Shown here in pieces: positions 54,083 to 62,990 of a stretch of DNA of 64,000 bases. The notes under the pieces were generated by a model. That model saw only the letters and a list, made by a program, of their open reading frames with translations, was not told the origin of the DNA and searched no databases. A program made the translations under genes and the position numbers. This DNA comes from Streptomyces lucensis JCM 4490 (GTDB lineage: Bacteria; Actinomycetota; Actinomycetes; Streptomycetales; Streptomycetaceae): assembly GCF_014650035.1 (NCBI RefSeq), contig NZ_BMUE01000009.1:124001-188000 (forward strand). Direction: 5' to 3'. Numbering within the stretch: position 1 is the stretch's first letter; every line of letters starts with the position of its first letter.

Positions 54083-56559
54083 TGGTCGGCCACCTCCAGC
54101 TTGCGCACGGTCTGGGCAACAGCCTCGATGTCCCTCACGAACCGCAAGGGCTCCGGCATCAGGGTGCCGGACGGGTGGGCACCCTCCTGGCACCGCCGGA
54201 CGAGGTCCACCGCCGCGGGACCACAGCGTCTGCGCAGCTCGCGGTAGACGTCGCTCGCCGTCCTCGACGGGTCCCCGAAGAGTCCCAGGGCAGCGATGTC
54301 CTTCAGCCTGACGGCAGCCATAACGGTCTTCTCCGCCTCGTGCTCGGTCAGTCCGGCGCGGTGCAGCCGCAGCCAGGCCGCCTCGGAGAAGGCGCGTTCC
54401 AGAACGGTGCGGCAGAGGCCGGGCAGTACGTGGGTCAGCGCGGGCGGCGGCAGGTCCGGCGTACGGGCGAGGGCGTGTGCGTCGCTCAGCGCTTGGCCGA
54501 CCGGGTCGGTCACCCGGCGCACGGTCACCGTCGAGCGCTCCTCTCGCTCCACCTCCAGAACCGTCACCGGGAGTTCCTGGTTAGTGAAGGCCCGCTGGAG
54601 CCGAGTGTCGTGGGTGAAGACGATGACCTGGCGAGTCTCGCCGAGGTCATGCAGGACCTTCGCGAGGCCGTGGACCTTAGCAGGGTCCATGGACTGTACG
54701 GGGTCATCGATGACAACGAACCCAAAGGGGCTGTCCGGTGCGGCGGCACGCGGCAAGAAGAGCGAGAGCGCGAGGGAGTGCAGCTCGCCCTGGCTCATCA
54801 CGCCCAGCGCGGCGGCCTCCGTACCGTCCACGGACACGTCCATCACCAGCTTGCGCACGGCGGCTTTGTCACTGCCGGTCAGGCGCACGGAACGCAGGTC
54901 CACGTTGCTCTGCTGGCGCAGTTCCTCCCAGATACCCTGCGAGTGTTCTTCGAAGGGCCGCAGCCGCTCCCCGCGCAGCTCGGCACACGCCTCCTTGAGC
55001 CACTTGCGGGCCGCCTTGACCTGGCGCAGCCGGGGCTTGCCCACATGCGCGGTCCGGGCCCGTACGAGCCAGGCGGCGAGGCGGGTGACGCAGCGCCGCC
55101 ACTCCTCATCGAGCTTCTCCAGCTCCCGGGCGGCCTCCTCGCGCAGGGCGGTGCAGGCATCGGCGAGGACGAGCGCGGCGGTCTCAGCACGGGCGGCGAG
55201 CCGCTCGGCGTCGTCGATCGCCTGGCAGGCCGCCCACTCCTCCCACGGAACGACCAGCGGAGCGGGCAGCCAGGCCGGGACCTGCGTGACGAGGAAACGG
55301 ACGGCGTCCATCGCCTCCCGCAGCTCGGTGCGGGCTTCCTGCGCGGCGGCGGCCTCGCGCCGCAGGGCCGCCACCTGCTCGGCAGCCCCCTCAGCCCATG
55401 CCTCGTCGAGCGGCCGGTCGGATCCGCACACGGGGCAGGCGGCCTCGTCCGCGTGTCGCCGGCTGTGGTCCAGAGCCTTGGACAGCAGTTCAGCACGCTG
55501 GTGGGCGTCTTCGACACCCGAGGCGCGTACGTCGTCCAATACGGCGACGGCCTCGCGGAGCCGGTCCACGGCCGCGCCGATCGCGCCGAGGTCGGGACCC
55601 GACAGCTCGACGGTCGCGCGAAGCTCCCGCAGACGCTCGTCGTCCGCGTCGGGCAGTCCGGTCACGAGGGCGTCCAACACCCCAAAATCGGGAGCCCCAG
55701 ACGCACTGACGGCCGCGAGCGCGCGTGCCGCCCGTGGGTCGTCCAGCGCGGAGAGCGCCTCGACGAGGGCGGGCAGCTCCGCCTCGACCGCCTTCACCGC
55801 CGAGTTGAGCTCCTTCTCGACGGCCTGGAGCCGCTCGTCCGCGGCTGCCAGCTCGCCGAGTCCGAGGATGGTGGCTACCGAGTCGTACAGTTCGCTGGGC
55901 CTGCCGCTGATGACCTTGTCGAGATCGGAGTACGACAGGAAGGGCCGGTAGTTGTGCAGCGCCCGCTCCCAGCCGGCCTCACTGAAGGGCCGCCGCCCCT
56001 GACCCGGCCGCTTGAACTCAACCTCGGGAGCCGTGACATCGCCGCCCGGCCAGGTGCACGTCAGCGTGGACGGCTTGGCGTCGCCCGCGGTGGAGAGGCG
56101 GACCTCCACCTTCGGCTCGGTCCCGTCGTGCAGGTTGCGCCAGTGTCGGCGCCACACCTCGCCGCGCTGCTTGTCGAGACGGGCTGTCCGGCCGGTGAAC
56201 GCCGTCTCGACGCCCTCTGCGAAGCTGGACTTCCCCGAACCGTTACGCCCCACCACGAGGGTGACACCCGGCTTCGCGGTCAGCGGCAGACGGGCCTTGC
56301 GGCCGATGCCGCGAAAGCCCCTGACGCTGATGCATTCGAGGAACACCCGCTGATCCGGGTGCGGGCCGGCTGACGCGCCCGCGCCAGTTCCCGGCCCGCC
56401 CAGCGCCTCGCGGAGCATCGCCTTGACTCCCTCGGCGACGGTGGACGCTTCGAGGCGGCCGGTCAGCTGGGAGAGCGTCGAGGGGCCGCCGCTGCCGGGG
56501 GCCTGTCCGGTCTGCTCGACGGGCTCCGGGGGCTCGTGGTGCTTGAGGTTTTCCGTCAT
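54079..56559 (-). CDS. SMC/SbcC/RecN-like ATPase with zinc-hook-like motif
   Basis: An 826-residue ABC-type ATPase. Walker A is GRNGSGKSSFAEGVE at about residue 103; CPVCG at about 373 is a zinc-hook-like motif within a region of helical coiled-coil character; the signature is GVMSQGELHSLALSLFLPR and Walker B is FVVIDDPVQSMD at about 613. The conserved His is in VFTHDTRLQ. It binds and acts on DNA ends in related proteins. Members of this class work in phage defence; here with one coupled small partner. Confidence 0.9.
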   Translation of the reverse strand: MTENLKHHEPPEPVEQTGQAPGSGGPSTLSQLTGRLEASTVAEGVKAMLREALGGPGTGAGASAGPHPDQRVFLECISVRGFRGIGRKARLPLTAKPGVTLVVGRNGSGKSSFAEGVETAFTGRTARLDKQRGEVWRRHWRNLHDGTEPKVEVRLSTAGDAKPSTLTCTWPGGDVTAPEVEFKRPGQGRRPFSEAGWERALHNYRPFLSYSDLDKVISGRPSELYDSVATILGLGELAAADERLQAVEKELNSAVKAVEAELPALVEALSALDDPRAARALAAVSASGAPDFGVLDALVTGLPDADDERLRELRATVELSGPDLGAIGAAVDRLREAVAVLDDVRASGVEDAHQRAELLSKALDHSRRHADEAACPVCGSDRPLDEAWAEGAAEQVAALRREAAAAQEARTELREAMDAVRFLVTQVPAWLPAPLVVPWEEWAACQAIDDAERLAARAETAALVLADACTALREEAARELEKLDEEWRRCVTRLAAWLVRARTAHVGKPRLRQVKAARKWLKEACAELRGERLRPFEEHSQGIWEELRQQSNVDLRSVRLTGSDKAAVRKLVMDVSVDGTEAAALGVMSQGELHSLALSLFLPRAAAPDSPFGFVVIDDPVQSMDPAKVHGLAKVLHDLGETRQVIVFTHDTRLQRAFTNQELPVTVLEVEREERSTVTVRRVTDPVGQALSDAHALARTPDLPPPALTHVLPGLCRTVLERAFSEAAWLRLHRAGLTEHEAEKTVMAAVRLKDIAALGLFGDPSRTASDVYRELRRRCGPAAVDLVRRCQEGAHPSGTLMPEPLRFVRDIEAVAQTVRKLEVADQ

Positions 56560-56922
56560 GGCGCTCTCCGCCCTCTCCTGGTCCGTTCCGGTGGGAAGTC
56601 GGCCGGGCAGGAGCGGTGAGCGAGAGGGGATGAGCCTCCGGCGATTCGCGAGCCCGGTGCGATGGAACAGACGTTAGGGACGGAGGAGTGCCGTACTCCA
56701 TTGATTCGGCGATAACCAGGGTTATCGCAAGTTGCGTACTTGCCAGAGGAGTTGATGGCGAACCGGCACGTCGACCCATACAGCCTTGCCGACTGGACGA
56801 CGAGTCTCCGATCCTCGACGCCGGGTCAGAACATCACCGACGCGACCGGATCCAGCACGCCTGGCCGTGGCGGGCGCGGGCGGGCGGCCCGGACTCGGTC
56901 CGCCCGCCGCCCACGTTCCGGC
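56560..56922. promoter_or_regulatory. gap between hsdR and the SMC-like gene (363 bp)
   Basis: Holds a 20-bp palindrome GCGATAACC-AG-GGTTATCGC at 56709-56728, about 150 bp before the SMC start, which is a good operator candidate, and the hsd terminator at 56879-56908. A rightward frame starting with a ribosome site at 56755 exists (MANRHVDPYSLADWTTS) but continues into the antisense of hsdR and is not called a gene. Confidence 0.5.
56879..56908 (-). terminator. terminator of the hsd operon
   Basis: A 9-bp GGCGGGCGG / CCGCCCGCC stem (arms 56879-56887 and 56900-56908, 12-nt loop) 15 bp past the hsdR stop. Confidence 0.75.
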
Positions 56923-59900
56923 CTACTTCGCGGCAGGCGCCCACAGGGCTGCCACGATCTCCATCTGCTTGAGGACCAGGTCGACCGCCTCGCGCTCCTC
57001 CTCCGGCGGGTAGTCGAACATCGCCAGCACCCGGCGGATGCGCGTGCGCAGCTTCGCCCGGACAGGCTCGCGGGAGAGCCAGTCGACGGAGAGGTTCTTC
57101 CGGATATCACTCACCAAGGCTCGGGCGATCTTGGCGAGCGTTTCCTGGCCTCCCTCCATCAGCTCGGCCATGTCACGGTGGGCGACCGCGTCGTAGAAGG
57201 CCAGCTCCGCGTGGGTGAGCGGCGGATCGAACTGTTCGCCGCGGCGGGCCTCCGCCGACACTTCCCTGGCCAGGGCGGCCAGTTCGGCAATCACCTGGGC
57301 ACTGGTGAGCTGCTGGAGCATGTACCGCTTCATCAGGTCGTCGAGGCGCTTGGAGAAACTCTCGTTCCGGACGACGTTGTGCTTCGTAACCTCGCGCATC
57401 TTCTGCTGGATCATGCGGCGTAGTGCCTCGGTAACCAAGTGCGGGGTCTCCGAGTCCTCCAGCTTGCGGAGCTGCGCCTCGTTTAGGCGAGTGATGTCCA
57501 GCCGGCCGATGCCGGCCTCCGCGTACAGATCGGTGATCTCGTCGGCATCAACGACCGAGGCCGCCAGGGCCTGGAGGTAGCGCTGGACCTCGGCGCTGAG
57601 CGGTTGCCCGCTCGCCTCGCGCTGAGCGGCGTCGAGCTTGATCATCCAAGCCCGAACCTCGCTGAAGAAGGCGATGTCGCGACGCCAGTCGTCCAGGTCC
57701 TCGCAGCGCTCCGCGATCTCTCGGCTCATCGCGCAGACGCGGTAGAAGCGGTCGAGGCGGGCGGCGCTGTCCTTGAAGCGGACGGAGAGCGGCCTGGCGC
57801 CGGGCTCGACTTGGTTGCCCGGGTTTTTCGGGTCGCGCAGGAAGTCAGCGGTCAGGCGCAGTGCGCGCCTACGGGGGTCTGGTCGCCCCGTGTCGGCCAG
57901 CCACTCCCTCCAATGGCACCCGACCAGAAGTCCCTTGATAGTTGACAGTTCGTTCTTGACCTCGGTGATGGCCCGCTCGATGTCCGCACCGAGCGTCTGG
58001 TCCTTGCGGTCCTGGTCCGAGTATTCGCGCAGGGCCTTGGTGAGATTGTCGGTAAGGGGCGCGTAACCGACCAGAAGGCCGTCCTGCTTGCCCCGGAAGC
58101 GGCGGTTGACGCGGGCCAGGGCCTGCATCAGGTTCGCGCCCTGCATGGGGCGGTCCATGTACAGGGTGTGGATCGGCGGCGCGTCATAGCCGGTGAGCAG
58201 CATCGAGTGGACGATGAGCAGTTCCAGCTCGTCGTCCGGGTCCTTGGCGCGGGCCTGTACGACCTTCTGCTGGGACGGCCGCAGGGCGTGCTTGCGCAGG
58301 TGCTTCTCGTCGGAGGGGTCGCTGTGGAAGACGATCTTCATGACGCCCTCGTCGGCTTCCTTACCGACCCAGCCCGGCCGCCGCTCGGCCAGCGCGTCGA
58401 AGAGCGCCACGCAGATGTCCCGCGTCATGCAAACAACCATCGCCTTGCCGGGACCGCCGAGGTCCGGCTTGACCAGTTCTCGGCGCTCCTCCCAGTGGGC
58501 GATCAGGTCATCGGCGAGTTTCGCTATCCGGTCGGGGGCGCCGTAGACGGTGTTCATCGCCGTGGCGAACTTAATCGCGCGGCGCCGCTCAGCGTCGTCC
58601 ATACCCTCAGTAAGGGTGTTGGCCTGCTCGTCGATCTTGCCCGGGTCCACGTCCTTCGGTAGGTCGACCTCAATGACGCGCGGCTCGTGGAACACGCGGA
58701 CCGTGGCGCCGTCGTCGACGGCGCGTTTCAGGTCGTAGATGTCGATGTAGTCGCCGAAGACTGCACGGGTGTCGGCCTCGGCCTTTGAGATCGGCGTGCC
58801 GGTGAAGGCGAGCAAGGTGGCGTACGGGAGGGCGTCGCGCAGGTGGCGGGCGTAGCCGTCGAGACTGTCGTAGTGCGAGCGGTGCGCCTCGTCGACGATC
58901 ACCAGGATGTTGCGGCGCTCGGAAAGGAGCGGGTGCGACTTGCCGGCGGCCTTCTCCTCCTTGCTCAGGCCGAACTTCTGGAGGGTGGTGAAGACGATTC
59001 CGCCGACGGTGCGGCTCTTCAGTTCGGTGCGCAGATCTTCGCGCGAGTTGACCTGGGTGGGCTCCTGCCCGAGAAGGGTCCTGCTGTCCTGGAAGGTGTC
59101 GTAGAGCTGGTCGTCAAGATCATTGCGATCAGTGATGACGACGATGGTGGGATTGTTCAGAGCGGGGTGGCGGGAGACGAGCGCGGCCGTCTCCACCATC
59201 TCCTCCGACTTACCTGCGCCCTGCGTGTGCCAGACGACGCCGGCCTGACCGGTCGACTGTGACGCCTCGACGACCGCGTCCACCGCCTTGTTGACCGCAA
59301 AGTACTGGTGCGGCTTCGCGATGCGCTTGCCTGAGAGAGGCTCGCCGGGCTTGGGCGGCGGAAAGTTGACGAAGTTGCGGGTGAGGGAGAGGAAACGGTC
59401 CTGGGTGAACAGGCCGTGTAGGGCCAGGTTCAGGGCGTCGAGGCCGTCGTAGCCGGGCTCGTTGGTGTCGACGGGCTTGCCCTCGTGGTCGACATTCCAG
59501 GGTGCGAAGTGCTCGTACGGTGTGAAGATTGTGCCGTACTTGGCGGTTATGCCGTCCGAGACGAGACAGAGCACGTTGTAGCGGAAGGCGATCGGGAAAT
59601 CCGACACGTAGGTCTGGAGTTGCGCGTGGGCGGACTTGAGCGTCGCGTTCTCGTCAGAGGCGCTCTTCAACTCGATGACGGCGAGGGGCAGGCCGTTGAC
59701 GTAGAGGACGATGTCGAAGCGACGGTGGCTGCCATCGGTTTCCCGGACAGTGACCTGGTTGACGGCGAGGTAGCTGTTCGCGTCAGGGTCCGTGAAGTCG
59801 ATGAGGCGGACGGTCGGGGTCTGCTCGGCACCGAACTCATCTGTGTAGGTCAGCCGGATGCCGTCAGTGAGGTACTTGTGCGCCTGCCGATTCTCCGGGT

Positions 59901-60183
59901 ATGCCTCGCGGGAGGCAGGGTCGGTGGCAATGCGAAGGGCTTCGTGGACGGCGGTGGAGGTCAGCTCAGGGTTGAGCTTCTCGATGGCCGCCTGGAGCTC
60001 GTCGTGCAGGATCAGGTCGTCCCAGTCACGGCGGTGGCCGGTGCCGGGGGCGAGATCCTTGCCGGCCTTCTTCTCCCAGGCAAGCTCAACGAGTTCGTCG
60101 AGGGCGAGGTGCTCCCAGGTGGACTCGGTCATCTTGGCGTCGAGGTGGGCGGGGGTGTGCCCGCTACCGCCTTCGGTGGTCAT
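56923..60183 (-). CDS. hsdR: type I restriction endonuclease subunit R
   Basis: A 1086-residue motor-nuclease. The PD-(D/E)xK nuclease core is RFDIVLYVNGLPLAVIELKS (about residue 155-175), the Walker A of the translocase WHTQGAGKSEEMVETAAL at about 322, DEAH in VDEAHRSHYDSLDG at about 427, and helicase motif VI-type DRPMQGANLMQALARVNRRF. Length is normal for HsdR. It overlaps the HsdS gene by 4 bp. Cleaves DNA after translocation when sites are unmodified. Confidence 0.95.
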   Translation of the reverse strand: MTTEGGSGHTPAHLDAKMTESTWEHLALDELVELAWEKKAGKDLAPGTGHRRDWDDLILHDELQAAIEKLNPELTSTAVHEALRIATDPASREAYPENRQAHKYLTDGIRLTYTDEFGAEQTPTVRLIDFTDPDANSYLAVNQVTVRETDGSHRRFDIVLYVNGLPLAVIELKSASDENATLKSAHAQLQTYVSDFPIAFRYNVLCLVSDGITAKYGTIFTPYEHFAPWNVDHEGKPVDTNEPGYDGLDALNLALHGLFTQDRFLSLTRNFVNFPPPKPGEPLSGKRIAKPHQYFAVNKAVDAVVEASQSTGQAGVVWHTQGAGKSEEMVETAALVSRHPALNNPTIVVITDRNDLDDQLYDTFQDSRTLLGQEPTQVNSREDLRTELKSRTVGGIVFTTLQKFGLSKEEKAAGKSHPLLSERRNILVIVDEAHRSHYDSLDGYARHLRDALPYATLLAFTGTPISKAEADTRAVFGDYIDIYDLKRAVDDGATVRVFHEPRVIEVDLPKDVDPGKIDEQANTLTEGMDDAERRRAIKFATAMNTVYGAPDRIAKLADDLIAHWEERRELVKPDLGGPGKAMVVCMTRDICVALFDALAERRPGWVGKEADEGVMKIVFHSDPSDEKHLRKHALRPSQQKVVQARAKDPDDELELLIVHSMLLTGYDAPPIHTLYMDRPMQGANLMQALARVNRRFRGKQDGLLVGYAPLTDNLTKALREYSDQDRKDQTLGADIERAITEVKNELSTIKGLLVGCHWREWLADTGRPDPRRRALRLTADFLRDPKNPGNQVEPGARPLSVRFKDSAARLDRFYRVCAMSREIAERCEDLDDWRRDIAFFSEVRAWMIKLDAAQREASGQPLSAEVQRYLQALAASVVDADEITDLYAEAGIGRLDITRLNEAQLRKLEDSETPHLVTEALRRMIQQKMREVTKHNVVRNESFSKRLDDLMKRYMLQQLTSAQVIAELAALAREVSAEARRGEQFDPPLTHAELAFYDAVAHRDMAELMEGGQETLAKIARALVSDIRKNLSVDWLSREPVRAKLRTRIRRVLAMFDYPPEEEREAVDLVLKQMEIVAALWAPAAK

Positions 60184-61352
60184 ACGGCGTCCTCCACGAT
60201 CTTCTCGGCGTCGCGGACACGGAGCTTGCCTGACATCAGTTGGGGGAGGAGAGTGTCGCGGAGATCAGCTAGTTTGAGCGACTCCTGCTCTGCGGAAAGC
60301 GCCCTATTCCAGAGGGGGCCGATTTGAGCGTCGAGCTTCTGCGTCATCGCGGCGCTCGGAGTTAGAACCGGCTCATCAAGGTGACGACGCTGGATGTGCC
60401 CCATGGTGGTTGCCTTGTCGGCGGCAATCGCACGGAACTCGTCGAGCTTCATCCTGAGAAGCTCCGCAACAAGCCACATCGGGCGATCACCTTTCGGTAC
60501 TACCTTGAAGATGTGCTGATTCACAATCGCTTCAGGGCGGAACCATCGCGCCACGGTGAGGGATCCCGACCAAGCGAAAAGAACATCGCCAGGGCGGGCG
60601 AGGTGCTTCTCAGAAACCTCAATGTCGTTGTAGACCGTGGAGACCCCCGGGCCAGAATTAAGCTCAGCAATCCTGACAACCATGCGTCCCGTACCGGTTG
60701 CATCTTTAGTGAACGGACGCCCATTGATGAATTCTGCCGCATCGGAAAGCGCCTCTTGGCGAAACTCGCTGGGAGCCTCTGCATGCGCACCCAGATAGCA
60801 GGCCGACCTGAGAGAGTCGGCAATGGCCGTAATATGCTCATTGGCCGCGATCTTGTCATCCAGCGCCCCGAGGGCTGCGGCAATAGCCTGCTGCTCCGGC
60901 AGAGATGGCACCTTTAGAGCCAGCTTCTTTGCCGACGCAACGTTGAAATGCTGCTGCACGGCTCCGACCGTATGAGCCCGGACGAACTCCTCAGCAGTTT
61001 CATTGATGGCATAGCACATAAAGCGAACATCCACTCCAGGTGCCGGCCTGGCAATGACAAGGTCTGAGCAGTTCAACGGTCCAATGCCGTCTGGAACTAC
61101 TGCAGCAACTCCTGGCTCTCCAGTGCGCACGATAACCAAGTCACCAGCATTCAACTGAGATTTGGCTAGCTCTCGATGGAAATTATCATCGATATACTTG
61201 AGACCAGCAAGGTCAAGACGACCCCGCTTGACATTCTGCGACCGCAAAAAGGGGATACCCTCGGATACGTAGCGCGATGCCATCGAGCCGACGTGTCCAA
61301 CAGTGACTCGCGTACAAAGATCACCAAGCTCACGAACGGGCCACTCAGCCAT
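60180..61352 (-). CDS. hsdS: type I restriction-modification specificity subunit S
   Basis: A 390-residue target-recognition subunit with two TRDs and two conserved repeats: SLPEQQAIAAALGALDDKIA in the middle (central conserved region) and LADLRDTLLPQLMSGKLRV near the end. The TRD DNA has visibly lower GC than neighbouring genes, as in recombining specificity modules. It overlaps both hsdM (8 bp) and hsdR (4 bp). Confidence 0.93.
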   Translation of the reverse strand: MAEWPVRELGDLCTRVTVGHVGSMASRYVSEGIPFLRSQNVKRGRLDLAGLKYIDDNFHRELAKSQLNAGDLVIVRTGEPGVAAVVPDGIGPLNCSDLVIARPAPGVDVRFMCYAINETAEEFVRAHTVGAVQQHFNVASAKKLALKVPSLPEQQAIAAALGALDDKIAANEHITAIADSLRSACYLGAHAEAPSEFRQEALSDAAEFINGRPFTKDATGTGRMVVRIAELNSGPGVSTVYNDIEVSEKHLARPGDVLFAWSGSLTVARWFRPEAIVNQHIFKVVPKGDRPMWLVAELLRMKLDEFRAIAADKATTMGHIQRRHLDEPVLTPSAAMTQKLDAQIGPLWNRALSAEQESLKLADLRDTLLPQLMSGKLRVRDAEKIVEDAV

Positions 61353-62985
61353 CGATCCTCCTCAACTGCTCCCGCACCACTGCATCCAGCCGAGCCGACT
61401 CGTCCAGCTGCTCGAACAGTTCCTTCGTCAGCCGGGCGATCCGCTCCCCCACCGGCTCCGCGTCCGGGTCCTCCTCGGCCTCCGCCGCACCCACGTACCG
61501 CCCCGGAGTCAGCACATAGTCATGCTTCTCAATCTCCTCGATCGTCGCGCTGTAGCAGTACCCCGGGACGTCCTCGTACGTAAGACCTTTGTCCTTCGCC
61601 GACTTCGTGCCCCGCCACGCGTGGTACGTGTCAGAGATCTTCTCCAGGTCCTCCTCCGTGAGGATCCGCTCCGTGCGGTCGACCATCGTGCCCATCGCGC
61701 GGGCGTCGATGAACAGCACCCGGCTCCGTCGGTCTTCCATTGCCTTCGCGCCCTGCGGGGACTTGTCCTTCGTCAGGAACCACAGGCACGCCGGGATCGC
61801 CGTTGTCCGGAACAGATTGCCCGGCAGCGCGATCATGCAGGAGACCAGGTCCGCCTCAACCATCGCCGCGCGGATCTCGCCCTCGCCTGACTGCTTCGAC
61901 GACATCGAGCCGTTGGACAGGACCACGCCTGCGCTGCCCCGGTCGCCCAGCTTGGAGACGATGTGCTGTAGCCAGGCGTAGTTGGCGTTCGACTGGGGCG
62001 GGACCCCGTACTTCCAGCGGCGGTCGTCCGTCTTCCTGGCCCAGTCCGACATGTTGAACGGCGGGTTGGCCATCACGAAGTCGGCCTTCAGATCCGGCAG
62101 CTTGTCGTCCGCGAACGTGTCCGCCCAGCGGTCGCCGACGCCCTTGGGGTCCATGCCGTGGATGGCGAGGTTCATCTTCGCCAGGCGCCAGGTGCGCTCG
62201 TTAGCCTCCTGGCCGTACACCGCGATGTCGTGCGTGTGGTCCTTGCCGCGCCGCTTCGCGACGAACTTGCCGCTCTGAACGAACATGCCACCCGAGCCGC
62301 ACGCCGGGTCGTACACCCGCCCCTCGTACGGCTCCAGCACCTCGACGATCAGCCGGACGACACTTGCCGGGGTGTAGAACTCACCGGCCCGCTTGCCCTC
62401 GGCACGGGCGAACTTCTCCAGGAAGTACTCGTACGTCTCGCCCAGCACGTCCTGCGCCGGACGGTCACCGTGGCCGGTGAAGCGTGCGTCGCTGATGAGG
62501 TCGACGAGTTCCTTCAGGCGCTTCTGGTCGACGTTGTCGCGGTTGAAGATCTTCGGAAGGACGCCGGTGAGGGCCTTGTTGGCCTTCATCACCTCGTCCA
62601 TGGCCGCGTCGAGGAGCTTGCCGACGCCGCCCTCCGCGCTGGCCGCATTCTCCGAGATGTAGTCCCAACGGGCGGTCGGAGGTACCCAGAAGACGTCCTT
62701 GCGGGTGTACTCATCCTTCTCCTCGAGGAAGGCCGCACGGCGATGCTCGGGGATCTGGGCCAGCTCCGGGTCGGCCGCCAGTTCCTCGCGGCGCTCGGCG
62801 AAGGCGTCCGAGACGTACTTCAGGAAAACCAGGCCAAGCACAAATTCCTTGTACTGCGCGGCATCCATGGAGCCACGGAGCTTGTCCGCGGCCTTCCACA
62901 GGATGTCCTGGATCTCCTTGGTGCTGGAGACGCCGGGCAGTTCGCCCTGTCCGGCGGCTTTCGCGGCTCGCTTGCGCGGAGGCAT
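61345..62985 (-). CDS. hsdM: type I restriction-modification methyltransferase subunit M
   Basis: A 546-residue N6-adenine methyltransferase. Motif I VYDPACGSGGMFVQSGK and motif IV ANPPFNMSDW are present, plus the HsdM N-terminal helical part (DILWKAADKLRGSMDAAQYK). TAGGAACG precedes the ATG, 5 bp after the upstream stop. Modifies the host site to protect it. Confidence 0.95.
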   Translation of the reverse strand: MPPRKRAAKAAGQGELPGVSSTKEIQDILWKAADKLRGSMDAAQYKEFVLGLVFLKYVSDAFAERREELAADPELAQIPEHRRAAFLEEKDEYTRKDVFWVPPTARWDYISENAASAEGGVGKLLDAAMDEVMKANKALTGVLPKIFNRDNVDQKRLKELVDLISDARFTGHGDRPAQDVLGETYEYFLEKFARAEGKRAGEFYTPASVVRLIVEVLEPYEGRVYDPACGSGGMFVQSGKFVAKRRGKDHTHDIAVYGQEANERTWRLAKMNLAIHGMDPKGVGDRWADTFADDKLPDLKADFVMANPPFNMSDWARKTDDRRWKYGVPPQSNANYAWLQHIVSKLGDRGSAGVVLSNGSMSSKQSGEGEIRAAMVEADLVSCMIALPGNLFRTTAIPACLWFLTKDKSPQGAKAMEDRRSRVLFIDARAMGTMVDRTERILTEEDLEKISDTYHAWRGTKSAKDKGLTYEDVPGYCYSATIEEIEKHDYVLTPGRYVGAAEAEEDPDAEPVGERIARLTKELFEQLDESARLDAVVREQLRRIDG

Positions 62986-62990
62986 CGTTC

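Noticed and set aside
56740..57423. A 227-residue rightward frame with a good ribosome site
   Set aside because: Its first 60 codons lie in the gap, but the rest is antisense to hsdR; no domain is seen. Could be a small gene, not supported.
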